A stretch of 64,000 nt of DNA. Source: Mermis nigrescens. Its lineage: Eukaryota; Nematoda; Enoplea; Mermithida; Mermithidae. A program made the translations under genes and the position numbers. Location: contig JAVLUZ010000157.1 in the NCBI GenBank assembly GCA_036768485.1, positions 8,147,474-8,211,473 of the forward strand, written 5' to 3'. How positions within the stretch are numbered: the first letter of the stretch is position 1; each line of letters starts with the position of its first letter. This document shows positions 43,500 to 56,881 of this stretch, piece after piece. A model generated the notes under the pieces. The model was not told where the DNA came from. It made no database searches and saw only the letters and a program-made list of their open reading frames with translations.

Positions 43500-45603
43500 A
43501 GCCTTAATTAACCTTTTACTCGCCGCTCTATGAAGCAGAGCGTTTCTTGATTTCAAATGTTGCCTGTGATCTAGATTTATAGTAAATTACGTGCAAAATT
43601 TCAGGTCAAAATCTATGATAGGTAGAAAATTACATCATGTTCCATTTTTTGAACGTTGGCGTGTAAGACATCTTATGGACAACGAGCAAACGTGCTACTT
43701 GATATGATATATGCTATTTGCTGAGTATAAAGTTAGATCTATGTTAATTTCTGCTTGTATGTTTTTAAGCTATAGAAAGAGGAGGAACATTGTTAGAAAT
43801 GCAAAAAATTTTTTTGACATAAACTTGCCATTTTTGAGCTTAAAAGGGTATTCTGAATTTCACCTCCTCCCTGGAATTCCCATACTGAGCATATATCCAG
43901 CTTTGATCATTATTCGCTTGTATTTGCACCAAAAATAAACAAAATCTTGATTTAATATAATTCTTTTTGAAACGGGCAATGATAATATGGGCTTTTACTC
44001 AAGCAGGCAATAACGATTGGGTTTCTAGTCTTTGAATTCCTTGCAACTTAACAGTGGCAAAACTTTCTTCATAACTCAGTGTGCTTTATAATACCACAAG
44101 TATTGTGTTAAAGCACTTTTGTAGGCACTTTTAATTATTTCGAAAAACCTCAAGCCTAATGAAACGGACTATGGGTACATTTGCCTCAATTGTTGCAGTC
44201 ACGAAATGCTTACTTGCGTAACTGAGAAGTCTAAAAACTGGGCAGATCCGAAGACCCGCCACTGACCAGTGTTCGGTCGCCCCGAAAAATTGCGCTATTC
44301 AATCCGGAGATAAAAACGTCATCTCGACGGTCCGAACAGCGAAACGAGCTGACGGGAAAAGCGCATGAGCTCGATTAGTGTGTATGTGCGCCGCACTTAC
44401 ATTTGTTTAGTACTGTAACGTGGTTACCTCAAACCCTCCGTTATGTGAGCAAAATTCTACCCGCACCGGTTTCCCGGATCTTCCGCTCTGTATCGCCTGT
44501 GTAATACCAACCGACTACTCGGGCTTTTGCTCACTTTCTGTGCAAATATTCAATATAATTCAGAAAGCATATGACATCAACCTCACGGGTTTAACTTCAA
44601 AATATCCATTTCAAATCGTGTAGTATCACTTCTGCTACAGTACATACTTTTCTGTTTTATGCATTATACTTTGAAAGCTTATTTATTCTATTTTTACATC
44701 ACGTTTTCAATAAAAGTCGTAATATATAGGGGACAAATTTTGTACAAACGATTTGTTTTCAATTTGATTAATTGACAGCATAATTGCTTATTACTGTACA
44801 ATTAATGTTTTTTAGTGTCTCAAAATCATGCTACAACATCAGTAAATAGTATAAAGAATAAAATTAGATCAGCTGCGTGCAAGCACGTAAGTAATGGCTG
44901 GATTGCCCTAAAATGTTTTTTAAGTAAGAAAAGTACACCGTTGAAAACTTTAGGCTACTTACTCTATAAGCCCTAGAATTTAGGAAATCTATAAATGATT
45001 TTTTTGCGTCAGATAAACGGCAGATGATGAGACGAAATAAAATATATGATTGACGTTTTTGCAACGAATTCATCGAATATTTGATAGAAGTATTTACGCG
45101 TCTGTTAAATCTAAAAAATTTGTACGCTTATGTGCTTAGCCGATGTTTGCTTTTCTCGTCAGAAAAACGCGATGAAAAGCCCCGTACCATGCTCGAAAGC
45201 TCAAATACAGAATTGAGCTTGAAGCCATGAAAATCAAAAGACATAAATAACAATTTTCTCACTGAAATTATTAATTTATTTTAGCAAGACTATGAAAACA
45301 ATCTATTGATTAAACGCGGCTGAATTTTGCATTCTTGACACGATTTATTGCCTTATTTCTAAAATTAGTGCTAAAACTGCGCTTCAAAGCAAAGCAGATA
45401 AAGTCAGCTATTTTGAGCTACGATTTCAAAAAATGCAAACAACGTGAAAAAGCGTAAGTTTCGACTACAGTTGAGTTTAACTGATAAGACTTCGATCGAG
45501 CGCTTCCTTTGATTTTTCGAGCCTATTTGTTTCGAAGCATTATTTTCGAAAATAGCTGTTTTCTGGATTTTTACAATTCGTCAAAAGCTATTGCGTATGT
45601 GCA
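43500..45603. other. Intergenic DNA, possible promoter region near 44.2-44.5 kb
   Basis: A GC-richer patch at about 44230-44500, with CGCCGCACTTAC and CGCACCGGTTTCCCGGATC, contrasts with its AT-rich surroundings. It could be the promoter or 5' UTR of the downstream four-TM gene. No coding frame supported. Confidence 0.3.
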
Positions 45604-46287
45604 ATGAATTCGGCTAAATTTGGCGAAATTCCGCCGCCTGTCCGAAAAATTCGATTATTCAACGAATATCGATGCTGCTTCGGTCAAATTCACGTGAAAA
45701 ATGCGGCTTGGATCGTCGGCACTTTGGACGTATTTTTGATCATGGAGGCGGCCACCTTGCTATTATCGCATTTGGAATTTCGCCAATTCCCAATAACCAT
45801 CGTATTTCATTTGATTAAGTGGATTTTAGTCATTCTATTCGCCTCGTTACTGTTTTACGGTTTAGCCAAATTGAATCGATATTACTTCACTCCATATCTA
45901 ATTTTCAAAATCGTCGATATATTGGTTTTATTCGCGTTCATTTGCAAGATGATATCTGATTTGAATTCGGCCGACTCGCGATTGGCCGATTTGGCGCCAC
46001 AATCGACCAATCAGACGCCAGTACTCGCTGTCAGCAACGAAACGACGGTGAAGCTCTGCCAATTATCGATCGATAAAAGTATTCCGCTGTTGTCTCAAGA
46101 GGACAAAAATCGTAACGCGATGATCATATTATTAATTTCATACATCGCTTCGGTGATTATTGATTTGATATTTTTTATGATCGTTCGAAGTCTTTATTCG
46201 TTTCAGTCGGATTTAGAGAAATTTAAATTGTCGGGCGATTCGCTCGAGCGTTACAGTAATCAGCCAATTACCGTATTGTCGCCTTAA
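45604..46287 (+). CDS. Four-transmembrane protein, LAPTM-like layout
   Basis: A single open frame from ATG 45604 to TAA 46285-46287 gives 227 residues. The N-terminus is cytosolic-looking, then the motif CCFGQIHVKNAAW at 24-36. Four hydrophobic segments follow at about 36-55, 65-87, 95-116 and 171-195. The third-to-fourth loop is long and polar, with a possible N-glycosylation site (NET, 145-147) and Cys152. The tail is charged (QSDLEKFKLSGDSLERYS). The Cys-Cys motif before TM1 and the spacing resemble invertebrate four-TM proteins related in layout to lysosomal LAPTM proteins; a membrane sorting role is only inferred. Relatives lie at 11.1-13.5 and 59.7 kb. No introns are visible. Confidence 0.7.
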   Translation: MNSAKFGEIPPPVRKIRLFNEYRCCFGQIHVKNAAWIVGTLDVFLIMEAATLLLSHLEFRQFPITIVFHLIKWILVILFASLLFYGLAKLNRYYFTPYLIFKIVDILVLFAFICKMISDLNSADSRLADLAPQSTNQTPVLAVSNETTVKLCQLSIDKSIPLLSQEDKNRNAMIILLISYIASVIIDLIFFMIVRSLYSFQSDLEKFKLSGDSLERYSNQPITVLSP

Positions 46288-47640
46288 TTTCAAATAATCT
46301 GTGAGCGCGAGTAATTGTCCAAATGGAGTCTACGTAGATTCAGAGTTCAGACAAGTAATCTACAATATGATTCGTTTGAGGAATAAAGTGGCCAGCTGAA
46401 ATAAAAAAATTATACTCTTCTTAGCTCGTTAGACTGCGGATCATACATAAAAAAGGAGGCAAATACGTTTAAACGGCTTACAGATTATTTTAATTTATGT
46501 TTTTTTTAATAATTTCGAGCAGTCTTTCCGGAAAAAACTCGATTTTTAGTCGTTCGGATTTGTGACTTTGCCTTTTTTCCATTTAAGGTTTCTTCTATAT
46601 TTTTATAATTGTCTCTTCCTGTTACGATTTTTCAAATGTACGAATATTTTAGATTCAATGGGAGACAAAAGAAAAGGCGAATTTGGGTCTCAACTGATGA
46701 TAAAAGTCAAAATTTTTATTGTGCCTCGGAATCATCTAGTCATTTAAGGTTTATGGATACCCTTTTGACTTTATAAAAGTACAAAAATTGATGCGATTAC
46801 TGTGCGATTGCAATTCATTGAGTATAGCCGGCCCGCCGAAGGCGACGTTTATTTTAAACGGATTCGATTCTAAATGTTCAATGAAAGGCCGCAAATGTTC
46901 TACTTCACCATATTGTAATCCTTATCAGTTAAGAACTTTTGTCGGTTGACGAATAAAATAGTTAAGAAAAGTGGAGGAATAAGAAACAAAAATCGAAAAA
47001 TGAGTGCACTGACATTTTTTAAAAGCGAATGGCGCATTTCGATTGCTAAGCGCGAAATATTAAAATTTTTCGTCTTTTAAAGTTTTTCTAAAATAAGAAT
47101 AAACGATAAAATGAAAAAGTTGATCGCACGAAGCCTGTCGTTTGAGTTGAGAACAAATTGAAAAAATCACAACACTGAAGGCCGTTTATTTGAAATACTT
47201 AAACAAACGGCCTTCAAGTTAAATAGCATGAGATGACGGAGATAAATCTAGAAATTAATTTACAAACGGTCGTCGTTACAGCGTTTTTTGATTTATCTTA
47301 TTTTTACAGACAATACCCCACTTATTGAATAATGTTGCGATTGCTAAGTTTCGCTGTTACTAAGCATTGTATTTGCTTGTTTTCAGTAAACTGAACACAT
47401 ATCGTTTTATTCTAAAAAATGGTCACCGTTTTTCGAGACAGATCACCAATCGTTTCATAAAACACCTTGAGTTAGGTATCAATTGCTGCATAAAATTCGC
47501 AGGATCACTTTATTCTTTTAAGTTACTGAAACAGCTGAAATTTTGATTGAGCATTCGCATAGTGAGTAAAGTACCTACCTTGTTTACAGGTAAACACTAA
47601 AATCAGCAAAAATACCATCGAAACATTAGAAAAGTAAATT
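46288..47640. other. Intergenic DNA with a strong hairpin
   Basis: A perfect 12-bp inverted repeat, TGAAGGCCGTTT (47176-47187) with AAACGGCCTTCA (47205-47216), has a 17-base loop. No gene supported; several A/T-rich stretches near 46500 may include the 3' UTR of the four-TM gene. Confidence 0.45.
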
Positions 47641-47899
47641 TTTTCAGTCTCTATCATAGGTAGCGCGTTAGCGCGTACCTATATTATACTTGGGTACCCC
47701 TAGCATATGTGCAATCCCCTGCAGATATAAAGGGGTATAATTAAAAAAGATTTTGCAGGATTTTTTTTGTTTACACTCAATACCGAGTGTGTGATAAGCA
47801 TGTAAAGTTCTGGCGTAACCTTATAACATATACAAATCTTTGACACTTGTTTTAGGCAGCTTGTACACAACTCAGCATACTTGCCTCATACAATTTAAT

Positions 47900-50060
47900 G
47901 ACATAGATTTGTAGAAGAAAGAATTCTCCAGATGGCGCTTTTTTGGTTTTTTAAATTTCGCATTAGTTCTTGAATGGGAGTGTAAAGAGTACGAAAATAT
48001 TGGGGTGAAAAGACACATTTTGGTCTTGTTTCGACTTGTTTATGTCTGCCAACAACTCCGGTTATGAGTCTCAAGAAATATTTTCTGACAGAAATGTACT
48101 ACGGCTTAAGGGCTACTTTCTGCTTACCAGTAAATTTTTGTAAACTCAATATAGAGTTTATAACAGGGGTTTAAACTTTACACTTTAGTGGTTTACGTGG
48201 ATAACAGATTTTGTCTAAGATTTCTCTGCCAACTTTTCCGCTTATAAACTGAGTTAAATTTTAAAAAAATAAAAAATAAAATATCCTTCTAAGGGCTACA
48301 CGTCGCAGCAAACGCATTTAAAAAAACAAAGTATTGAGTTATTTATGGAACTGTAAAGTTCGAAACCAGGGGTGTAAAATGGGTGAAAAAAACATATTTT
48401 TCCCTATTTTGATTAGTAAATACTTCAAACTGGTCCTAACCTAATTTCTTTACACTCAATGGGCGGTTGGGTTCAGATTTTGAAAGTTTGCAATGTGTTG
48501 GATGGTGGAAAATACGCTTTTGTCAGTTTTTTGTTCGCCACTTTCTCGGTTTAGAAGTCGGTTTAGGTCGAATGGAATGGAAATAAAGTACTTTGTAAAG
48601 GGTACACGTCACAGCGAATTGCGTTTGTTTATATCAATATTTAGCTTTTTCGGGAAATGCAAAATCAAAAATTGGGTGTGTTAACCCTGTTTATGTCTTG
48701 TTTTTTTCGGCCAATCTCTGGTAATGAGCCTGGACATGATCTCAAGTCTAAAAATGTACCAGGAATCAAACGTGATACTCCAATTGGATGCGTTTGTTTA
48801 CACTGAACAGTGGTGTAAAGTGATTTACATCTTATATTTATAGGCCATTGTGGAGGCTTAATTTTCTCATAAATGATGATCGTAATATCAGATTAATATC
48901 AGAATTTACAATCTGACTAAAATCTTCTTTACACTTTGTGGTTGCGTCGTAAAGTTAACACTGCAAATTAACTTTAGTTTAGAGCCTTGCGGAAGCTTAA
49001 TGTTTTTCAAAATGTTCTGCGTAACGGCAGAATTACTAATCTGATTGTTACTTTTCTCTACACCCAGTAGTTGTGTAAAGTTTGCACTATTCATTTATTG
49101 TCAATGTGTACTTTACACTACAAATTAATTTCACTTCCAGAGCGTTGCAAAATGTGAATTTTTTGGAATATGTTCCATAAGGTTTAGATTACGAATCTGA
49201 TTGTATGCTTTCTCTACACCCAGTGTTTATGTGAAGTTTACACTAAAAATTAAATTTAGTTTTAGAGCGTCGCAGAAGCTTTATTTTTTCACAATGTTTC
49301 ATGTAACGTCAGGATAACGAATCTGAGCGTAAGTGCTCTTTTCATCCAATATTTGCGTAAAGTTTTTGCTGAAAACCTTTGATCTGTTTGAATAACGTGA
49401 GGCTGTCTTGTTTAAAAAAGATAATGCTGATGTTCAGGACATATTGATTTCTGCGTTCTTGGACTGCTATCATTATTGTGGCATGTCAGTGTATGTGTCT
49501 ACTGACTGATTTACTCAAATCATTATGCTAATTAAAAGTAGGGTACTAGCAAAGAAAAACGCTCCGATGGAAGAAAAAAGACGAATATACATACTTGGGA
49601 TTGTGGATTATTAAGGAATGTTAAAGGAGAGTACTAGGAAAAAGCTACCTGTGTATACGCAAAGTCTCAAAATTTATAAAAGTCAGACTTTCTCTAAGCA
49701 ACGCAAAAAATCGAAGTATATTCTGCAGCCTCTGAAAAAGTGTAACCTTCTTTAAATAATTTTTAATGCTGTACATAAGAGTGTATAAACTTATAGTTTA
49801 CTCCATCTAACTTCCCACAGCTACTGCGTAGCTAACTTGCCGCGTTTTAAATCGTTTTTTGTTGAATAGTTATTTTCAATCCACAGCGATTTTTTGCGTT
49901 GCTTAGAGAAAGTCTGATTTTTAACAGATTTTGAGACTTTAGGCGTATACATAGGTAGCTTGTTCCTAGTCCTCTCCTTTTACATCCTTAATAATCCAAC
50001 AATCCCAAGTGTATTCGCCTTTTTTTGTTCCATCGGAGCAATTTTCTTTGCTAGTAATAT
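47900..50060. mobile_element. Large composite repeat, copy 2 (no Penelope)
   Basis: Inverted relative of 14.5-19.4 kb. Its own inverted arms lie at about 49540-49740 and 49870-50050 (GTACTAGGAAAAAGCTACCT on one side, AGGTAGCTTGTTCCTAGTCC on the other). The centre near 49.75-49.87 kb matches the DNA on both sides of the Penelope in copy 1, so this is close to the pre-insertion state. Confidence 0.65.
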
Positions 50061-52400
50061 TTTGAATAGGTAGGCACATTCTGTATGAGTCATAAACATA
50101 AGGGAGGGCGTATAGGACGCCTAAATCGGCATGATAAAACTTTGAAGAAAAATAAAGTTAAAATTATTCAGTACGGATAAACGTAAAGACTTTCATGCTA
50201 GATGGTCTGATTAACGAAAACATGCAAATAGAGATAGATAATTGCGCGCTATTCGAAGTTTAATCAGGTTTTATTTAAGTTCGTTTCATCAGGCTAGCCC
50301 CTAAGGATGGCGTATAAGTTTAGCATTTGACTTGGGGTCTTTGCAATCTGATTTGTCAGATAAGCGAGCATGTATCAAACGTTGTTTTATGCCTTCAGAC
50401 GTCGTAAGATGGTAGTCGTCGAACTGGAACGTAGCCGAATCGCCATTTGGCCCTTCTGCTCGATAAGACAAGCGATCAGCGGAGTTGAACGGATATCTAA
50501 TGGTAGTTCGAGTACATTGAAATAAAACTTATTTCATTTTCATTTTACAACAATTTAGGAATTGCGCGACGTTACACTAAATATGAAGGCAGGTCCTATT
50601 GAGCAGAGGCAATAGAATGTATTAAATCAGCAATGGGTTGCACAAGCAAAGGATAAGTCGCAGTTTTTACTAAAATCGAGGAGTTCAAGTGCCTTCGCAC
50701 TTTTGAAAGCCATTGTATCCTTATGTCTTCATATCAATTCTTTCAACATTTTTATCTCAGCAATTTTGTGAATTTTTTGAAAAAGGGATCAAAGCGACTG
50801 TGCAAAAAACAGTCCCTGTAATAAAGTTAGTTACTCATGAAAATCCTGGATTTCGTTCACCCCTTTTGATAAAACTGGATTTCAGCCCATTCCAGCCACC
50901 CTGAAACGCAAGCCTTTGGCATCGATACCACTTAGACTATACTCGACCATTATTTTATCGTTAATGCAAAGTTCTGTGATACGGCCCTGAAAAACATAAA
51001 TTTCGAAATTCCTGAGCAAATCTCCGTTTTGTTATTAATAAATTAGCGTAGCAAGATGTTATGCGCCGAAATCTGTTATATTTGAGAGAAATCGTTTAAT
51101 TTGCGCCGAGTATTCGCAGAATACAGTCAAACATATGTCCGAATCGGTCGCTAACTCTAGCGAAATTCACCCTTGTCTAGATCGGTCCTTGTGCAACCAG
51201 GTAGGTTAGCCTGCGTGGATTTAGCTGTAGGTACAATTATTAGGCTGACCTAAATTGATTTTTGAAGCACTAAAATAGCTAAAAATTAGGTAGGTATATC
51301 ATACATGGTTTGGATCTTTCTAAGCACTTTTGCAAAAAGTTTTGATTGTTGCTCGTTTCGGTATGAATTTATTTTGAAATTCCAGAAAAATATTTCCTTT
51401 TCAACTTCCTTAGGGTCAAAACAGTGAAACCCTTGTGCATGCAAATTTTTGTGCTTTTCAAAAGGGTTAACTGTTTTTTCCATTTAAACTCCTTTTGTAA
51501 TAACATAGATTTTTCGTCAAGTTTTTGATAGCGCGTGCTTAACTTGGAATACGATTACGTGTATGTGCATACATGTTGTGAAATAACTGCAAAACTGCTG
51601 GCTCCTTGCGAAAATTGCGCATTTTGGTCATATCTGATTTTAGAAATACTGCAGAAATCGTTTTGTATTCAATTGGTCTTATGCGAAAAGGCATATCAAT
51701 TTCAGTGTAAAACAAAAACATCAAAATACTCGCGGCAGAGCATTGCATTCATATGTAAACGCGGGATAAATTAATATTTGACCCAGTTCCAATGAATACA
51801 GCGATTTTAATTAGTTTATTAGAATTTAAATCAAAGTTGATTTTCAGGATAGCGAGAGATCGAGCAAAATTTTCTGGGAGAAAATTATATAAAATTTTAG
51901 CCGATCAAAGACGATATATTTATGCAAGCGTTATTCCATGAGAGAAAACAATCGTTGATCAACATAAAAATATACATACAAATTATTAAGTATGTATGTA
52001 CGTTCAAAGAATTAAGGTTTATTCTTCTATATGTGTGCCAAATATAAAAATTTTGAAAAATGCGAAAAGTCTAAAAATACTGATTTGCAAAATTCCAAAG
52101 TATACTAATTTAGATGACTTTTGTATTTTAGTTGTATCTTGATAGGTTGACACGAATATTAATATTATCACCGCTGATATGTGTGCAGCACATGTGTATG
52201 AAAACAGGTCCAAACATGGATATTTTTGAGAGAGAAGTTGAGCTTGGAGATTGTGACATCAGAAATGGCTGCTGATCACACTCGAAAACGGCGGGAAGGG
52301 GAGAAATTTAGATCCAAAGAATCCGATAGACTCGAAGAATTCAATTTCTGGCTTTCTTTTTCCGCGACATTTTACTTTTGCGGTATCAATACCCCTTGAA
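50061..52400. other. Intergenic DNA, no supported gene
   Basis: The block at about 50270-50580 is GC-richer and could be a degraded LTR or UTR, but neither LTR ends nor internal genes are visible. The remainder is AT-rich without clear features. Confidence 0.35.
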
Positions 52401-52419
52401 ATTCAGTCGCTGCCCATCA

Positions 52420-53420
52420 GAATGACTGATATGACCCCGCGAAATACGATAGGGATTCATAAGCGCGACGCTATTCACGAGAGCGACGTCATTCTTAAGT
52501 GCGACAGTAGTCAGAGGCGAAATGCGTTGGAAAAACAGTGTGCAAATCCGTCAGCTTGCACAAGTGTAAGAATGGAAAAGTGGGAGATTTCCAGGGTAAG
52601 ACTTAGCAAAATGAAGGCCAAAAATGGATTAAAGTTGCAATTTTTGTGTAAAAATGCTTTAAATTGATTAGAAACTGTGGAATAACATAGTTTCAACGCT
52701 ACTTTAGCATTCTTACCAGTTTTTGAGGTTATTTTGGCCTAAAAACGTGTATTTTTATAGTATTTTCACTAATTTATTTTCTTGAATACATTTATGCTAG
52801 CCAAGTATTGTGCACTCATGCCGCGTCTTCAAAGTTGCACAACGCACGATAACAGAGCATGTTTTTTCGTAGAACTGTATAAAACAAGCTCGTTTTTTTA
52901 ATTTCAATATCAATCAAAAACGCTGCTGACTTTTATTTTAAGTACAGTATAAAAACATCATATTTTTGTCTTATCAACAGACGGTAAGGTAATAAGCTAT
53001 GCTGTGTCGCGCTCCTGTCTACTGCCGCGCTTGTGAATAGTGTCGGCCTGGTGAATAGCGTCGCTCTAATGTCGCCGACCTGCGAAATACTGCTGAACCC
53101 AGTTTTTTCGACTTTCTAGAGAACCATGCTGTTTAGAACATTTTCGCTCGAAATTATCAATTTCTTGGATTCTCCCCCAAAAAGTCATTTTCAACCATAT
53201 TTTGTTCTATTTATTTGAATTTCGTAAATTTTTCCTTTTCGTGTCGTAGAAAACGAACCTCGTCAGAAATTTAATAATAAATAGAGTTTTCGACCCATGC
53301 TCCTTGTTTTCAAGCTCAAAAAAAGTGCTCTAAAAAATTTATTGAGCTTAAACTTCCCACCTGCTCAGAATTTCTATGGCCATGCACGAAGTGCTGGTGC
53401 GTGCTTTTACATAAAAAATC
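52420..53420. repeat. Dispersed-repeat copy and M1-related debris
   Basis: A dispersed-family copy spans about 52540-52745, with short GC-rich tandem phrases before it (GCGACGCTATTCACGAGAGC). About 53040-53400 resembles the M1-like repeat near 39.2-39.5 kb. Confidence 0.4.
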
Positions 53421-53464
53421 GAAGCAATACTCGAATTAACATGCTTGTCCGACTGTGTCTGTTC

Positions 53465-53957
53465 TAGGCGCGAATTTAGACGGGCGGGGGCGCACTCCCC
53501 TGCCGTCAAAAAATATTTGGACGCAACCTAGATATTTTTGACGGCAGGGAGTGTACGTTTTGATAATTTTACTTGTACTTTATCACGATTTCTTTAAGTT
53601 TACCGGTGGTACTCTTTAATGATATTTACTGGCTCTCTTGGCGCTGTAAAAACTTTATCTTTATGTCAGACGAATCATTTATGTACATACAGGACAAGGA
53701 TTTTTTCTCTTAAAATGATTCGTTGTGTATTTTTTTGATGCTTTGCACCGATTTTTGCATAATTTTGTGTTTTTTCCTTAGGAAAATATCGAAAATTTCT
53801 GCTTCTTCAGATCGCAAATGATTCTGTCTGTCAAAAAACAGCAAAAAATTGATACTTTAAGCGTAAAGGACGGATTTTTTTAGACAATTTTTGGCACTAT
53901 AAAGAAAATTTGAAGTTTCGCCCCTCTTCCTGTCAGAAAATCTCTTATTCGCCACTG
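53465..53957. mobile_element. hAT-type non-autonomous element, 8-bp TSD
   Basis: Ends TAGGCGCGAATTTAGA and the inverted CAGTGGCGAATAAGAG. The flanks GTCTGTTC (53457-53464) and GTTTGTTC (53958-53965) are an 8-bp target duplication with one mismatch. The CAGxGGCGxA end is typical of hAT MITEs. Confidence 0.65.
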
Positions 53958-53965
53958 GTTTGTTC

Positions 53966-55214
53966 CTATTGTTCGAGAAATTTAGCTACATAAAATTTAA
54001 ATACAAGTATATAAAAAGGCAATATGCAGGAAACGACATGAATAGATAAACCTCATGTTTTGAAGCCTTGGCTTTGAAGCACGGCGTGTGCTCTGCTGTT
54101 GTAATAAGGTAAATCAAGCGCTCCTTTGCTCGCATCCTTCATAGGAATGAAAATGTTTCAATATTTGTTGGTACCTACATTTTCTAAAACTTTTTATAAT
54201 GTTTTCAACCAACACGATAAGCATGTTTCAGATTTAACGTGGATTCTTATCCGATAGCATCTCCGATTCCATTTATTCAGATTTTAAAAAAAGTTGATGT
54301 TGGGAGCGAATTTTAGCATGAATTTATGAAGACCACATAATATTTTACAGAATTTTATTATCGAGTCGCTCGCGCAATACCGTTCTGTACATCGCATGTA
54401 CCACTTTATCTATCTTATTCCGCTTGGACTTCTAAACTGCTCTGTACATATTGATATTTTTTAAGTTTAGAAGCCTTCAGTGCGTATGTGTAGATGGTTT
54501 AGAATGTCTAGATGATATGGAAGAACAAGACAGCTTTCATACAAAATCGCTTTGAAAGTGTTACCGGTAAAGAGGCGTTCAAAAGAAACTCTGAGCCTTA
54601 TCCATTTTTCGAAGTTTTAGGACAAAATATTTAAGTATGTATGCGCGCAAGCGTCACATTAGTTTGAAGGGTCCAATACCTAATAATTCGAATGTACGTA
54701 CATTGTGCGCTTATTCAAGTAAATTACAATTTTTATGCTGCTTTTCCTCATATAATATCGCTTTTAATTAATTATCTCAAATTCTTAATATTCTCCAGCG
54801 TTATAATATCTTAGTTCTCTTTCTGATACACATTTAGTCTGTGCTTTTCCGAATCTCAGCACTAATTCTTAACTCAGTTTTTGGTGTTAAAACTCGGCGC
54901 CATTTTTCCACTACAATCTCTGTTATATTTGCATAAACACCGATCAAAACCATTCAACATATTGTTTTGTGGTCCTTATGTCACTTAAGGTTTCTACGTT
55001 TGTTTTCCGAAAAAACTCAATCTACCGCAAAATTAGTTGTCTCTAGCAGATTTGCATTTAGATAAAATCGTATTTCCAATTACTAGGCCCGCCTGGCCGC
55101 AATCCATTTTAGGCCAAGAGAACTTTCAAGTTACCATTTGAAAAACACAAAAAAATGTTTTCAATCCTTTTCGCTTGCCTAACCTTCAGGACAGAAATTT
55201 TAAGCACTATAGTC
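53966..55214. other. Intergenic DNA, no supported gene
   Basis: AT-rich, with no coding, RNA or clear repeat signal. Confidence 0.4.
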
Positions 55215-55458
55215 ATAGGTGGGCGGCACCGAAATTCTGAGGGGGTGCAAGATTTTTCAATGGTCAAAAAATGACCTCAAAAATGGTGGTATGGAGAAAA
55301 ATGCCATTTTTCAACGTTTCTCATCAAGCCTTTCCATTGGCATCAAAAAATTGCGAAAAAAAACAACAACAAAAAATCAAAAATTTAATTCTGGGGGTAT
55401 TTTGGTTTCTGGGGGTATTTCGGTTTCTGGGGGTGTGCATCCCCCACGTCTAGATGTG
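55215..55458. mobile_element. MITE family M1, copy 6
   Basis: Begins ATAGGTGGGCGGCACC and ends GTCTAGATGTG. The GGGGGTATTT repeats and the CATTGGCATCAAAAAATTGC core are intact. The flanks CTATAGTC and CTACAGTA may be a decayed target duplication. Confidence 0.75.
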
Positions 55459-55549
55459 GCTACAGTACGCTCTATCACAACTTCACGTCCGAGTTATTAA
55501 AATGAATGAAATACGTTCGCTTTCCGTTAGTCGAAAACCCCCAAAATCG

Positions 55550-56872
55550 CGATTGTGACTCAACACTCCTACCGTCCCAACATTCCCACTGTCTCAACAT
55601 TCCCATTGTCTCAACACACCCACTCGAATTCTCAACACTCCCACTGTCTCAACATTCCCATTGTCTCAACATTCCCATTGTCTCAACATTCCCACTGTCT
55701 CAACACTCCCACTCGAATTCTCAACACTCCCACTCTCTCAACATTCCCACTGTCTCAACACTCCCACTCGAATTCTCAACACTCCCACTGTCTCAGCATT
55801 CCCTCTGTCGCAATGCTAAACGGAACCATACATGAGCATGAAGCGTCTAGGTGGAGTCAAGAGACCCCCTCTCGCCCAAGAATCTGGCGAACTTCCTAGC
55901 ATTGTTATCATTGATACCTTTTGGGACTTGATCCCGTCTGGAGCCCCATAATTTTTACGCTGCCCATGCATCAACGGTAAATTTCACTTAAGGGCGATAA
56001 GATTTACAACCTTGCACATATTTCAGTCCAGTTCAGATTCAGGATTTTAAATATCACTTAATGGTGATAAGATCTATGACCTTGCACATATTCTACTTCA
56101 ACGGATTTAGGATTTTACTGACACTTTGGTTGAATTCACTTAATATATGTTCTTGGTTAAACTGTTAATGGATATAGCCTTGTTATCATCACGCATGTCG
56201 ATAAAAATGAAACGCATTTCGCGATACCTGCATCTTAATGTATTTTTTGATGACATTAAATATTGTTAACTAATTATCATAGCTTCGCCTTTGAAATTGC
56301 GAAACCGTGGCATAAGGCATCCGTGTCAGTAAAATCCTAAATCCGTTGAAATAGAATCTGTGCAAGGTTGTAAATCTTATCACCATTGAGTGATATTTAT
56401 AATCCTAAATCTGAACTGGAATATGTGCAAGCTTGTAAATCTTATCGCCCTTAAGTGAACTTTACCGCTCATGCATGAGCAGTGTAAAAATTATGGGGCT
56501 CCAGACGGGATCAAGTCCCAAAAAGTATCAATGATAACAATTCTAAGAAGTTCGCCAGATTCTTGGGCGAGAGGGGGTCTCTAGACCCCACCCAGACGCT
56601 TCATGCTCATATATGGTCCCGTTTAGCATTGCGACAGTGAGAATGTTGAGACAGTGGGAGTGTTGAGAATTCGAGTGGGAGTGTTGAGACAGTGGGACTG
56701 TTGAGACAGTGGGAATGTTGAGACAGTGGGAGTGTTGAGGATTCCAGTGGGAGTGTTGAGACAGTGGGGATGTTGAGACAGTGGGAATGTTGAGACAGTG
56801 GGAGTGTTGAGGATTCCAGTGGGAGTGTTGAGACAGTGGGGATGTTGAGACAGTGGGAGTGTTGAGACGGTA
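55550..56872. mobile_element. Foldback element with minisatellite arms, 9-bp TSD
   Basis: Two arms of about 0.53 kb are inverted copies around a spacer of about 0.25 kb. The outer parts of the arms consist of tandem units of TGTCTCAACATTCCCAC and CTCGAATTCTCAACACTCC (55555-55810, and inverted at 56640-56870). The inner parts share GGGACTTGATCCCGTCTGGA and AATCTTATCxCC. CCAAAATCG flanks it at 55541-55549 and 56873-56881. No coding capacity; the proline/serine/histidine-rich frames reflect the repeats. Confidence 0.85.
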
Positions 56873-56881
56873 CCAAAATCG

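Noticed and set aside
50230..50600. Solo LTR of a retrotransposon
   Set aside because: It is GC-richer with a polyadenylation-like AATAAA, but no TG/CA ends, target duplication or second LTR is visible.
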